Shown: piece by piece, positions 1 through 8,689 of the stretch | How the letters are laid out: each line of letters begins with the position of its first letter | Position numbering within the stretch: the stretch's first letter is position 1 | NCBI RefSeq assembly: GCF_030734285.1 | Contig: NZ_CP132295.1 | Span: 682,001-746,000, forward strand | Length of the DNA: 64,000 nt | Origin: Natronococcus sp. AD-5 | GTDB taxonomy: Archaea; Halobacteriota; Halobacteria; Halobacteriales; Natrialbaceae | Direction: 5' to 3' | The notes under the pieces: model-generated | Told to the model about the DNA's origin: nothing | The model's input: the letters and a program-made list of their open reading frames with translations, nothing else | The model's database searches: none | Program-made: the position numbers and the translations under genes

Positions 1-333
1 GCCGCGGTGGGTTCCGACCTTCTCGCCGTTCACCCAGACCGTCGCCTCGTAGTCGACCGCGCCGAACCGGAGGCGGTGGCGCTCGCCCGGCGGGAGCTCC
101 TCGACGGTCGTCCGGTACCACGCGACGCCGGCGTACTCCCGAAGGTCGTCGAGTTCCTGCCAGGCGTGCGGGACGGTCACCGTTCGGCGCCGCTCGGACG
201 GCAGCGACGCGTCGGCGGCCGCCCAGTTCTCGTCGACGCCGACGTCGTCCGGGTCGGGAGCGAACTCCCAGGAGCCGTTCAAGCTACGCGTCGATCGATG
301 CGTCTCGTCTCGGTCGTATTTCGTGTCGATCAT
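1..333 (-). CDS. Glycoside hydrolase family 2 protein, N-terminal part (cut by window edge)
   Basis: The reverse strand reads without a stop from an ATG at 333 to the window edge, giving 111 residues of a longer protein. The visible part is the start of a GH2 sugar-binding (jelly-roll) domain: LNGSWEF near residue 18, VPHAWQ near 60, AGVAWYRTT near 70 and VWVNGEKVGTHRG at the end are the usual landmarks of beta-galactosidase/beta-glucuronidase enzymes. It begins 20 nt after the stop of the DUF624 gene and is the fifth gene of the leftward sugar ABC operon, so it probably degrades the imported oligosaccharide. There is no signal peptide, so a cytoplasmic location is inferred. The catalytic region lies outside the window, so the specificity cannot be judged. 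Confidence 0.85.
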   Translation of the reverse strand, partial: MIDTKYDRDETHRSTRSLNGSWEFAPDPDDVGVDENWAAADASLPSERRRTVTVPHAWQELDDLREYAGVAWYRTTVEELPPGERHRLRFGAVDYEATVWVNGEKVGTHRG

Positions 334-353
334 CTATATCGTACGGAGAGTGG

Positions 354-1004
354 TCATATCACTGCAGTACAGGTAGTGTCGGTCCCCGTCGCTCGAGCGC
401 GCGGCGGGGAGAACAGTTCGAGGTGGAACGAGAACGCCAACGCCGGAAAGAACAGCGCGAACGCGACCGTCAGCAGCGCCGTTCCGGCGAAGACGAGCAG
501 CGTCAGCAGACCGGCCGTCAGCGAAAGCGTCGGGTGGGCGGCGGTCCACTGCCACCCCTGCCGGAGCGCCGCACGCGGCGGATCGCCCCGGCTCATCGCG
601 ACGAACGCCGGCATCAGCACGAGGATCGCGTAGACGGTCGCGTACGCCGCGACGACCGCGAGGCCGGCGGCGAACGCGTCGCCCGTCGTGACGTACCGGA
701 CCGCATAGGCGGCTCCGACAGTCCCGAACGCGAGCGGGATCCCGCTCAACAGCACCGCGTGGACGAACCCGCTTCGGACGACGGCCCGCACCCGATCGTA
801 ATCGAGGCGACCGGAGTCGCGCAGCGAGTCGATCGCCGCGTACGCGCCCACCGTCGCCGGACCGACCGTGAGCAGCGGTATCGACGCCAGCGACCACACG
901 ATGCTCACGCCGACGAGCGCGGCGATGTGATCGTAGATGAACGTGGCGGTCCGCCGCAGCGCGTCCCGAAGCGTCTCGACGTCCGAGGAGCGTGCGTCGC
1001 TCAT
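354..1004 (-). CDS. DUF624 (YesL-like) membrane protein
   Basis: Encodes 216 residues starting MSDARSSDVETLRD. An N-terminal amphipathic stretch containing TATFIYDHIAALVGVSI is followed by several hydrophobic segments and a conserved middle around GPATVGAYAAI, as in the DUF624/YesL family. These small integral membrane proteins are commonly encoded with carbohydrate ABC importers and glycoside hydrolases; their biochemical role is not known. The ATG overlaps the stop of the upstream permease by 4 nt (ATGA at 1001-1004), which fixes the start and argues for translational coupling. An accessory role in oligosaccharide uptake is inferred from context only. Confidence 0.75.
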   Translation of the reverse strand: MSDARSSDVETLRDALRRTATFIYDHIAALVGVSIVWSLASIPLLTVGPATVGAYAAIDSLRDSGRLDYDRVRAVVRSGFVHAVLLSGIPLAFGTVGAAYAVRYVTTGDAFAAGLAVVAAYATVYAILVLMPAFVAMSRGDPPRAALRQGWQWTAAHPTLSLTAGLLTLLVFAGTALLTVAFALFFPALAFSFHLELFSPPRARATGTDTTCTAVI

Positions 1005-1870
1005 CCGGTGGTCCCCTGGATTTTCACCGCGTTGATCAGGTGATCCTGGAGTATCAGGAACACGACGAACAGGGGGAGCGACGCGACGACCGTCGCGGCC
1101 ATCATCAGCCCCGGCTGGAACACCTGATTGCTCGACAGCGTTACGAGCCCGATGGGAAGCGTGTACGCCACCTCCTCCTGGAGCACGATCAGCGGCCACA
1201 GGTACTGGTTCCAGCTCGTGACGAACGTGAACAGCGCCAGCGCCGTCAGCGGCGACTTCATCAGCGGCAGCGTGAGCCGCGAGTAGATCTGGAACGTCGA
1301 GAAGCCGTCCAACCGCGCCGCCTCCTCGATCTCCTCGGGGAAGTCCTGGAAGAACTGCACCAGCAGGAACACGCCGAGCGGTCCCGCCGTCAGCGGCAAG
1401 ATGACGCCGGAGAAGTTGCTGATGAGCCCCAGATCGGCGACGAGCGTGTACAGCGGAACGATGTTCACGTACGCGGGCACCATGAAGCTCGCGATGATGA
1501 TCGCGAGGACCGCGTTCTGACCCGGCCAGTCGAGTCGCGTCAGCGAAAACGCGATGAGCGAGTCGACGACCAGCACCAGGAACGTGGTGACCCCGGCGAT
1601 GATGAGCGTGTTGACGGTCCACCGGAGGACGAGTGACTCCGAGAGGACGATCTCGTACCACTCGAGGGTGATCTCCGACGGGATCCAGTGCGGTTCCTGG
1701 GCGAACAGTTCCGCCTCCGTCTTGAACGACATCGACAGCATCCACAAGTACGGAAGCAGGAACAGCAGCGCAGCGCCGTAGAGCGCGACGTAGAGTCCCG
1801 TCGTGCGGACCGTTCCCTCGTCGACGGGAAGGGCGTCCAGGAGCCCATCGTTCTCGGCGGTCTCACTCAT
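1001..1870 (-). CDS. Carbohydrate ABC transporter permease, MalG type
   Basis: 289 residues starting MSETAENDGLLDALP. It is an integral membrane subunit of a CUT1-type sugar importer with about six membrane segments and the EAA loop (EEAARLDGFSTFQIY) that docks onto the ATPase. The ATG at 1870 is preceded by GGTGAT and is preferred to an in-frame GTG at 1879; it overlaps the end of the MalF-like gene by 8 nt. Its partners are the MalF-like permease just upstream, the lipoprotein at 2794-4092 and the divergently encoded ATPase at 4246-5361. Substrate is unknown; the adjoining GH43 and GH2 enzymes suggest plant-type arabino- or galacto-oligosaccharides. Confidence 0.9.
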   Translation of the reverse strand: MSETAENDGLLDALPVDEGTVRTTGLYVALYGAALLFLLPYLWMLSMSFKTEAELFAQEPHWIPSEITLEWYEIVLSESLVLRWTVNTLIIAGVTTFLVLVVDSLIAFSLTRLDWPGQNAVLAIIIASFMVPAYVNIVPLYTLVADLGLISNFSGVILPLTAGPLGVFLLVQFFQDFPEEIEEAARLDGFSTFQIYSRLTLPLMKSPLTALALFTFVTSWNQYLWPLIVLQEEVAYTLPIGLVTLSSNQVFQPGLMMAATVVASLPLFVVFLILQDHLINAVKIQGTTG

Positions 1871-2792
1871 CGCTATCACCCATGAAGTAGTAGTTCGCGA
1901 GCGACACGACGATCAACACGGCGAACAGGAAGTAGCCGATCGCGGCGGCGTACCCGAAGTCGTGTTGCTGGAACGCGGCCCGGTACAGGTAGACGACCAG
2001 CGTCTCGGTCGACCGCCCCGGACCGCCGCTGGTCATGATGTGTACCTGTCCGAAGATCTGGAACGAGGCGATGAACTGGACCACGGTCACGAACAGCAAC
2101 GCCGGCTTCATCTGAGGCAGCGTGATGTCCTTGAACGCGTTCCAGCTGCTCGCGCCGTCGAGGCGCGCCGCCTCGTAGAGCCGTTCCGGAACGCTCTGGC
2201 GCGCCGAGAACAGGATCACGAAGTTGAACCCGAGCGTCCACCACACCGTCGCCAGCGCGATGGCCGGCATGGCGAACGCGTGCGAGTTCAGCCAGTTCGG
2301 CGCGCCGTCGACGACGAACTCGAGGTAGTAGTTGAGCACGCCGTACTGCGGCGCGTACATCTCGATCCAGATGAGCGCCACGACGGAGACGGTCAAGATG
2401 TACGGGCTGAAGAACACGGCCCGCAGGAACTTCTGACCCTTGACGTGGCGGTTGACGCCGAGCGCCAGCATCAACCCGAGCGTCACCAGCGTCGGCACCG
2501 TCAGCACCACGAAGTACAGCGTGTTCTTCACGGCGTTCCAGAAGCGGCCGTCGTTCATCATCCGAACGTAGTTGTCGAACAGGATGAACTCCGACTCCTC
2601 CGGGTAGATGGCGTTCCAGTCGAACAGGCTCATGTACAGCCCCTTCAGCAGGGGGTACAGGAGGAACACGCTGAAGACGGCGAGGTACGGAAGCGCGAAA
2701 AGGATTCCTTCGACCGTCTCCCGGTCGCTCAACGCGGTCGCGCCCTCCTTTAGCCGTCCGACCCGGTTGACCAGGTGATTCCCGAACTCCAT
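1863..2792 (-). CDS. Carbohydrate ABC transporter permease, MalF type
   Basis: 309 residues with about six transmembrane segments. The early hydrophobic segment contains FALPYLAVFSVFLLYPL, typical of MalF/UgpA permeases, and the EAA-type loop is YEAARLDGASSWNAF. The ATG begins only one nucleotide after the stop of the substrate-binding protein and the 3' end overlaps the MalG-like gene, so the three are one operon. It forms a heterodimeric channel with the MalG-like protein. There is no sign of disruption. Confidence 0.9.
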   Translation of the reverse strand: MEFGNHLVNRVGRLKEGATALSDRETVEGILFALPYLAVFSVFLLYPLLKGLYMSLFDWNAIYPEESEFILFDNYVRMMNDGRFWNAVKNTLYFVVLTVPTLVTLGLMLALGVNRHVKGQKFLRAVFFSPYILTVSVVALIWIEMYAPQYGVLNYYLEFVVDGAPNWLNSHAFAMPAIALATVWWTLGFNFVILFSARQSVPERLYEAARLDGASSWNAFKDITLPQMKPALLFVTVVQFIASFQIFGQVHIMTSGGPGRSTETLVVYLYRAAFQQHDFGYAAAIGYFLFAVLIVVSLANYYFMGDSDE

Positions 2793-2793
2793 C

Positions 2794-4092
2794 TTACTCG
2801 AGCGTGGAATTGATCTCCTCGGCGGCGTTGCTGATGCCTTCCTCCGGGGAGAGGTTCTGCGAGTAGATTTCGGCGAGGTTCTCCCACAGCGGGTCCTGGT
2901 AGTCGGTCATCGACTCGATGCGGGGCTGGTAGGCGAGCTGGTCGTTCTGCGCCATCTCGTAGTAGGTACTGAGCGTCTTCTTCCAGACGTCGGTGTCGCG
3001 CAGCTCGTCGGACTCGAGGATCGACTCGCTGGCCGGGAGGTGGCCCGCCTCGGTCCCCCAGGTGTCGGGCTCCTGCGTGAGCCAGATCGCGGCCTCGAGG
3101 GCCCCCTGGGTCTCCTCCTCGCTCCGGTCGGGATCGCGCGGAATCGCGATGGTGTGGCTGTCGGCCCACGTGTACTCCTCGTCGCCGTCCGGGTAGACGA
3201 ACGGCTCGAACATCCCGAACTCGAAGTCCGCGTCCGCGGCGACGCCGTAGAACCAGGTCCCGTTCTGGATGATGCCGAGCTGGCCGGAGCGGAACTCCTT
3301 CTCCCAGCGGTTGTCGGAGATTTCCGGGCTGTCCCAGCCCCACTCGCCGCTGACGTTCGCCAGGTACTCCGCGACCTCGACGCCGGTGTCGGTGTCGAAC
3401 GCCGCCTGGGTGTTGTCGTCGTTCAGCAGCTGACCGCCGGTCTGGCGCAGGAACATGAAGTACGTTCGGATCAGCTCGAACCCGCCGTACGGCGTCGGAC
3501 CGAACGCGTTGTAATCCGTGTTTTCGGCGATGGCGTCGCACGCCTCCGAGAACTCCTCGTGCGTCTCCGGGGGCGACTCGGGGTCCAGCCCCGCCTCCTC
3601 GAAGATGTCCTTGTTGTAATAGAACCCGGCCGGATGGGTATCGAGCGGCAGGGCGAGTCGGTCGTCGCCCGTCTCGGTCATCGACCAGATGGAGTCGACG
3701 TAATCGTCGGCGGTCGAGTCGTCGATGAGGTCCCCGAGCGGCTGGAGGTGATCCCTGTACGCCGCGAGCTGGGACGTGTGGATGATGGCGAGATCCGGTG
3801 CGCTCCCCCCGGACAGCGCGGTGTACAGTTTGTCGTAGTACTCGTCCCAGGGCTGCCGCTGGCGGTTGATCTGGGTGTCGTGTTCCTCGTTGTACTGGTC
3901 GACCATCGACTCCATGGCGTCGCCGTCGCCGCCGCCGAACAGCGTCCAGTACTCGATCCCGTCCTCGCCGTCACCGTCTCCGCCGGGCAGGCTGTTGAGG
4001 CAGCCAGCGAAGCCGGCGACGCCGGCCGCGCCGACCGCGCCGATGAACTTCCTCCTGTCGACTGCACAGTCGCGTCTACTTGGGTTAGGCAT
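2794..4092 (-). CDS. Sugar ABC transporter substrate-binding lipoprotein (Tat-exported)
   Basis: 432 residues. The N-terminus carries a twin-arginine signal (RRKFIGAVGAAG, residues 13-24) ending in a lipobox with Cys31 (GFAGC), so the protein is expected to be exported folded by Tat and lipid-anchored. The mature part is a family-1 extracellular solute-binding protein: acidic, with the usual opening IEYWTLFGG and a lobe pattern ending in a helical C-terminus. It is the first gene of the leftward operon. A TATA-like AT-rich block at about 4117-4135 lies 25-40 nt upstream of the ATG, giving a very short or absent leader. Ligand identity cannot be read from the sequence. Confidence 0.9.
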   Translation of the reverse strand: MPNPSRRDCAVDRRKFIGAVGAAGVAGFAGCLNSLPGGDGDGEDGIEYWTLFGGGDGDAMESMVDQYNEEHDTQINRQRQPWDEYYDKLYTALSGGSAPDLAIIHTSQLAAYRDHLQPLGDLIDDSTADDYVDSIWSMTETGDDRLALPLDTHPAGFYYNKDIFEEAGLDPESPPETHEEFSEACDAIAENTDYNAFGPTPYGGFELIRTYFMFLRQTGGQLLNDDNTQAAFDTDTGVEVAEYLANVSGEWGWDSPEISDNRWEKEFRSGQLGIIQNGTWFYGVAADADFEFGMFEPFVYPDGDEEYTWADSHTIAIPRDPDRSEEETQGALEAAIWLTQEPDTWGTEAGHLPASESILESDELRDTDVWKKTLSTYYEMAQNDQLAYQPRIESMTDYQDPLWENLAEIYSQNLSPEEGISNAAEEINSTLE

Positions 4093-4245
4093 ACGCTATC
4101 ACAGAGACGGCTTCTCGTATATATAATTTTATTTTGTGCGTATTGGGACCGGAGACTCAGCGCGCTTCCGACCGACCGCCGCTTTCGGAGGCCCAGGGAA
4201 AACTATTTATCCGGAGGTCCGAAATGCTCCGGCGGATGACCGCTC
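4093..4245. promoter_or_regulatory. Divergent promoter region of the sugar-uptake locus
   Basis: The 153-bp gap separates the leftward binding-protein operon from the rightward ATPase/GH43 operon. Leftward: an AT-rich TATA-like block at 4117-4135. Rightward: CTATTTAT at about 4203-4210, roughly 36-43 nt before the ATPase ATG, followed at once by the inverted repeat CCGGAG (4211-4216), 10-nt spacer, CTCCGG (4227-4232). The repeat sits between the TATA element and the expected start site, where a repressor would act. Which regulator binds is not shown. Confidence 0.55.
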
Positions 4246-5361
4246 ATGAGTGGTGTTAGCTTCACAAACGTCAAGAAAACATACAACAATGGATCGATAG
4301 TCGCCGTCGACGACTTTTCGCTGGAAATCGAGGACGGAGAGTTCGTCTCTATCGTCGGTCCGTCGGGTTCCGGCAAGTCCACCCTCCTCCGGATGATCGC
4401 GGGGCTCGAGGACATCACCGGCGGCGAGATCCGCATCGGTGATCGCGTGGTCAACGACGTCGCGCCCCAGAAGCGGGGCGTCGCGATGGTGTTTCAGAAC
4501 TACGCGCTGTATCCCCACATGTCGGTTCGAAAGAACATGTCCTACGGCCTCAAGCTGACGACGGACCTCTCGTCGGCGGAGATCGACGAGCGCGTCGAGG
4601 AGGCCGCCGGGATGATGGGGATCAGCGACCTGCTCGACAAGCGGCCGGGTAACCTCTCCGGCGGGCAGCAACAGCGCGTGGCGACCGGACGCGCCATCGT
4701 GCGCGAACCCGAGGTGTTCCTGATGGACGAACCCCTGAGCAACCTCGACGCGAAGCTGCGCCTGCACATGCGAACGGAACTCCAGCGCATTCAGGAGGAA
4801 CTCGACACGACGACGATTTACGTCACCCACGACCAGGAGGAGGCGATGACGATGAGCGACCGGGTGGTCGTGGTCTCCGAGGCCGAGCTCCAGCAGGTCG
4901 CCACGCCCGAGGAGATCTACGAGGAGCCGGCGAACCGCTTCGTCGCCAAGTTCGTCGGCAGTCCCACGATGAACTTCTTCGACGTTCGGCTCGAGGGATC
5001 GACGCTGATCGGCCCCGGATTCGAGTACGAGCTCCCGGCCGAGCACGCGGAACGCGCCCGTTCGCGAGCGACGAGCGACGCGATGACGCTGGGCGTTCGC
5101 CCCGAGAACATCCACCTCGCCGACGAGGGCTGGGAGGCGATGGTCGACGTCGTCGAACCGATCGGGAGCGACAACTACCTCTACGTGCGCCTCGAGGACG
5201 AGGAGTGTACGGTTCGGGTCCCCGCCGACGTAAAACCGACCGAAGGTGAACCGATCCGGATCACCTTCGACGGCTCGCGCATGCACCTCTTCGACGCGAC
5301 CGCCGAGGAGAATCTGCTCGCCGACCGCGACAAACGAGTGGCCCCACAGACCGCGGAGTAG
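4246..5361 (+). CDS. Carbohydrate ABC transporter ATP-binding protein, MalK/UgpC type
   Basis: 371 residues. Walker A GPSGSGKST at 38-46, Q-loop Gln84, signature LSGGQ at 137-141, Walker B VFLMDE at 157-162 and a switch-region THDQEEAM. After about residue 235 comes the C-terminal TOBE/regulatory region typical of MalK-type ATPases (LGVRPENIHL, then RMHLFDATAEEN). It energises the two permeases encoded divergently at 1001-2792. The GH43 gene follows in the same direction after about 60 nt. Complete and of normal family length. Confidence 0.93.
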   Translation: MSGVSFTNVKKTYNNGSIVAVDDFSLEIEDGEFVSIVGPSGSGKSTLLRMIAGLEDITGGEIRIGDRVVNDVAPQKRGVAMVFQNYALYPHMSVRKNMSYGLKLTTDLSSAEIDERVEEAAGMMGISDLLDKRPGNLSGGQQQRVATGRAIVREPEVFLMDEPLSNLDAKLRLHMRTELQRIQEELDTTTIYVTHDQEEAMTMSDRVVVVSEAELQQVATPEEIYEEPANRFVAKFVGSPTMNFFDVRLEGSTLIGPGFEYELPAEHAERARSRATSDAMTLGVRPENIHLADEGWEAMVDVVEPIGSDNYLYVRLEDEECTVRVPADVKPTEGEPIRITFDGSRMHLFDATAEENLLADRDKRVAPQTAE

Positions 5362-5421
5362 CGTCCGTTCTCGTCGTGACACCACGATAAGGTTTATTGC
5401 GCGGTGTCCGAATGTGATCCC

Positions 5422-6453
5422 ATGGATCGCAGAGCCTTCCTGAGACGGGCGTCCGTCGCGGCGCTCGGTGCGGCGGCCGGCTGTCTGGGCAGCGACGACG
5501 ACCCGGCGTTCAGCAATCCCGTATTCGAACCGACGTTGGCCGACCCGTCCATCGTCCGGGCCGACGACGGCTCGTTCTACGCGTACGGAACGGAAGACGA
5601 CTGGTACAGCGACGACGAACACCCCGCGGACGGCGTCCAGTTCGTCCCGGTCGCCCGCTCCGAGGACCTCGTCGAGTGGGAGTACGTCGGCGAAGCCTTC
5701 GAGACGAAACCGGACTGGAAGGACAGCGGCGGCCTCTGGGCGCCACACGTCGACGCCTACGACGATCGGTACTACCTCTACTACGCGTACTCGGTGTGGG
5801 GCGACGACAACCCGGGTATCGGCGTCGCGACCGCCGACCACCCGGCGGGCCCGTTCGAGGACCGCGGCAAACTGTTCGACAGCGAGGAAATCGGCGTCGA
5901 GAACTCCATCGACCCGTTCTTCTTCGTCGAGGAGGGGACGCCGTACCTGTTCTGGGGAAGCTGGCACGGCATCTGGGGCGTCGAACTCGAGGACGACGGG
6001 TTCGCGGTCGCCGGCGAACCGTTCCGCATCGCCGCCGACGATCACTTCGAGGCGCCGTACATCGTCGAACGCGACGGTCGCTACTACTTCTTCGGCTCGA
6101 ACGGACGCTGCTGTGACGGCGCGGACAGCGACTATCACGCGGTCGTCGGTCGGTCCGACTCCTTCGACGGGCCGTACGTGAACAGAGACGGCGACCCGCT
6201 CGAGGAGAACCCGGGAACGACGATTCTCGAGGGGAGCGACGCGTTTATCGGACCGGGACACAACGCGGTAATTCGGGACGACGCCGGGACCGACTGGCTC
6301 GTCTATCACGCCTACGACGCCGACGACCCGTGGATCAACAGCACACCGCGTCGAGCGCTGATGATCGATCGCATCCGCTGGGAGGACGGCTGGCCGGCTA
6401 TCGACGGCGGCGTTCCGAGCGAGGAAGCCCGCACACCGGTCATCGAAGACTGA
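5422..6453 (+). CDS. Glycoside hydrolase family 43 lipoprotein (arabinanase/arabinofuranosidase type)
   Basis: 343 residues from the ATG at 5422 (an in-frame GTG at 5404 is possible). TTTATT at 5393-5398 lies about 25 nt before this ATG, fitting a leaderless transcript. A Tat signal (DRRAFLRRASVAALG) ends in a lipobox with Cys21, so the enzyme is probably secreted and lipid-anchored. The five-bladed propeller fold of GH43 is indicated by the three acidic positions: Asp41 in LADPSIVRADDG (base), Asp in ENSIDPFFFVEEG (pKa modulator) and Glu in HFEAPYIVERDG (acid). GH43 members act on alpha-L-arabinans, arabinosides or beta-xylosides; endo- versus exo-action is not decided. It likely supplies oligosaccharides to the neighbouring ABC importer. 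Confidence 0.85.
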   Translation: MDRRAFLRRASVAALGAAAGCLGSDDDPAFSNPVFEPTLADPSIVRADDGSFYAYGTEDDWYSDDEHPADGVQFVPVARSEDLVEWEYVGEAFETKPDWKDSGGLWAPHVDAYDDRYYLYYAYSVWGDDNPGIGVATADHPAGPFEDRGKLFDSEEIGVENSIDPFFFVEEGTPYLFWGSWHGIWGVELEDDGFAVAGEPFRIAADDHFEAPYIVERDGRYYFFGSNGRCCDGADSDYHAVVGRSDSFDGPYVNRDGDPLEENPGTTILEGSDAFIGPGHNAVIRDDAGTDWLVYHAYDADDPWINSTPRRALMIDRIRWEDGWPAIDGGVPSEEARTPVIED

Positions 6454-6627
6454 CGGGGTTGATCGTCGGCTATTGCATTCTCACGGGTGGCCGAATCAAC
6501 GCCGAGGGCTACGGTCACCGAGTACGTCGTTCGGTTGCGGGCCGAATACAGGGTTCCGCGGCGAGCGCTAGCGTGGAAACTCGGAGTTTCGTAGGTAGCG
6601 ATACCGGTACGACCCGCTGCAAACTCC

Positions 6628-6644
6628 GTTTCGAATCGAGAAAC
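6628..6644. repeat. Palindrome GTTTC-N7-GAAAC, copy 1
   Basis: GTTTC, spacer GAATCGA, GAAAC. Same arm sequence and spacer length as the copies at 7047 and 7349. Confidence 0.6.
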
Positions 6645-7046
6645 CGACCGCGAGAGTGCGTCCTCACAGTGGCCAGTGCCGTCACTGTCGACGATTTCCG
6701 AATTGGTGACGCCGATCGCTCCCGAACGCCATCGGTCGGTTCGTGGTGTTCTCCCTCGAGCGAGGGAACGATCACCGGTATGCGTTTCGCGAGTGGGGGG
6801 GAATGAGATCGGCTGTTGTCGTCGTCAGCGGGACGACGCTCTCGAGGTCGAACGACTAGCTCGTCCGCTCCGTTTCTCCTCGGTTTCGACCGATCGCCGG
6901 GCGGTTCACACGCCGCTCTTCCCGCTCGTATCTCGTATCTTATTACGGAATCCCCGAGACCGGAGCCTCGACGCCAGTTCCCGGAACTCAGCGCGGGTGC
7001 GCGAATCTGTCGCACTCCCTCGGCACCGTCCCTCGTCGCTAGATTC

Positions 7047-7063
7047 GTTTCTGATTAAGAAAC
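7047..7063. repeat. Palindrome GTTTC-N7-GAAAC, copy 2
   Basis: Arms extend to TCGTTTC/GAAACGA (7045-7065) around the spacer TGATTAA. Possible regulator site or hairpin. Confidence 0.6.
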
Positions 7064-7348
7064 GAGGGTGCGCCGAGCGCAAAGACGGCGAGTACTCTCG
7101 AGCGAACGGAAAGCGTCGTAGCGACGGACCGCCGATACGACGGCGCCGGTGGTAAAGCGCGAATCGTCTCCCGTGGAGTTTACGAATGTACTTATGTAAT
7201 GCAAATCTGTAAATGCGTGCCGGTTTTGCTCCTCGGAGTAGTCGACCGACGTCCGACCAGGAGCAATCAGCGGGTCACCGCGAAGCGTGACCGGCTCTCA
7301 GCAGCGTACGGGTGACTGTAACCGTCCGCTAACGGGGGACCACACGTT

Positions 7349-7365
7349 GTTTCCTATTATGAAAC
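7349..7365. repeat. Palindrome GTTTC-N7-GAAAC, copy 3
   Basis: Arms extend to TTGTTTC/GAAACAA (7347-7367) around the spacer CTATTAT. Same design as copies 1 and 2. Confidence 0.6.
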
Positions 7366-7609
7366 AATCTTTTTCGCGGAGGAGAACGGCAGGACGATCG
7401 TCGAGGGGCAAAACGAACGGTCGTGACGGTAATTGTCGTTTGAGGCCGCGGGTTAACTCGCCGAAAACGCGGCTCTACGACGCCGTGGTTTCCTGGTGGT
7501 AACCGAGAACCATCGCGACTCGTAGAAACGGCAGTCCGTCGTCGTCGTCGAAGCGTGTCTCGAAAAACGACACGGTTAACGCGAGCGAACTCGAGCGGGA
7601 CGAGCACGG

Positions 7610-8000
7610 CGAAAGCAACGGGAGTGGCGGCCGGAGGCGACGAACTCGGGCACCCGTTAGTCGAGATTCCTCTCGAGGAGGAATCCGGTCCGTTCCATCA
7701 GCATCACGGGAACGAAGAGACGATGTACGTTCTTCGCGCGTGCGACACGCTTCGTACGGCAAACGGTGATCCGATCGGGAACCGAAGCGGTTCGCCGCGC
7801 GTGGTGTGCATGCGATGTGCGCCGGCCTCACCGGAAGGAAGAGCCACGTAGCTCTTCGGAGACGTCGGATCGGCGATGCAGCATCCGTACCCGAACGTCA
7901 TCGGCCCGGTCGCGGGCGGGCCTGGCAGCCCTGACGGGTTCACGGTCCGGCACGCGCTCCGGGCCGACGCCGAAGCCGAGCTCGGCGAGCGCGGCCGATC
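7610..8000 (+). pseudogene. Decayed cupin-domain protein
   Basis: The forward strand carries a recognisable cupin core, IPLEEESGPFHQHHGNEET followed by MYVLRACDTLRTANGD, in which the HxHH...E metal-binding motif is intact. Downstream the match breaks and changes frame (pieces such as VVCMRCAP, then MQHPYPNVIGPVAGGPG and GFTVRHALRADAEAEL), with an in-frame stop near 7849. No single frame spans the domain, so the gene is dead. It converges on another decayed gene (8027-8685) and forms part of a run of broken genes. Confidence 0.55.
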
Positions 8001-8026
8001 GATCGAGTACGCGACGCGTGCGATCG

Positions 8027-8685
8027 TCAGCCCACCTCCGCTCGCTCCCCGACGCGGTATCGAAGGTGCGTTACGGCAGCTGACGCTACCGCCCTCGTTC
8101 GTTCCAGTTCTATCGGCGCACCGTCCGACCGCGCGAACGAACGAATTCCGTCTCCGAGCAGGAGGGGAACGAGGTGAATCCGCAACTCGTCGAGCAGTCC
8201 CGCCTCGAGACACTGCTGAACGGCGTTCGCGCCGCCCGCGATCGAAACGTCCCCGTCGCCCGCGGCTTCCTTCGCCCGCTCTACGGCGCTCTCGGTACCG
8301 TCGGTCACGAAGGTGAACGTCGTGCCGCCGTCCGTCACGAGCGGCTCCCGGGGGTGGTGCGTGAGGACGAATTCCGGCACGCCGAAGGGGGGGTTCTCAC
8401 CCCAATGGCCTTCGACGGGTCGTCTCTCCACGGGCCGTCGTCGCTGTCGAACATTCGCCGGCCCATCACGACCGCGCCCACGTTCTCGATGGAATCCTTA
8501 AGGATCGCGTCGTCCCCGTCCGTCTCTCCGTCCTTGAGGCCGCGGGCCTCGCGCCAGCTCGCGAGATCGTATATCCACTCGTGGAGGCGTTCCCCGCCGT
8601 CACCAAGGGGATACTCGGGGCTATCGTTCGGTCCGGCGACGAACCCGTCCAGCGACGTCGACACGTTTGCAGCGACTTTTGTCAC
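8027..8685 (-). pseudogene. Dihydrofolate reductase-like (RibD C-terminal domain) protein, frameshifted
   Basis: The N-terminal half (VTKVAANVSTSLDGFVAGPND and later VVMGRRMFD) and the C-terminal half (WGENPPFGVPEFVLTH, then GGANAVQQCLEAGLLDEL and HLVPLLLGDGIR) together make a complete RibD/DHFR-like reductase of about 220 residues, a family of NADPH-dependent reductases. They lie in different frames; comparison of the join near 8410-8420 suggests a small deletion of about 4 nt. The GTG start at 8685 has a good GGAGGT about 9 nt upstream. The gene follows a broken SRPBCC gene in the ArsR-SRPBCC operon, so it was probably the operon's last member. Confidence 0.7.
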
Positions 8686-8689
8686 GCCA

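Larger units (their letters stand above)
6454..7600. other. Gene-poor stretch with three copies of a GTTTC-N7-GAAAC palindrome
   Basis: No reading frame here has acidic haloarchaeal composition; the open frames are arginine/serine-rich and look like chance frames. The region contains three inverted repeats of identical design, listed separately at 6628, 7047 and 7349. AT-rich blocks around 7187-7215 could be promoter remnants. No RNA gene is recognised. Confidence 0.6.

Noticed and set aside
7-633. Forward reading frame of 208 codons
   Set aside because: It lies opposite the GH2 and DUF624 genes, is Arg/Ser/Val-rich and has no recognisable domain; a shadow frame of GC-rich DNA.
4207-6309. 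Reverse reading frame of 700 codons opposite the ATPase and GH43 genes
   Set aside because: The forward proteins have complete motifs and signals; the reverse frame is Arg/Val/Asp-rich with no domain, as expected for an antisense frame.
6515-7155. Overlapping 160-codon frames in the palindrome region
   Set aside because: Arg-rich in both directions, no acidic bias, no domain; treated as non-coding.
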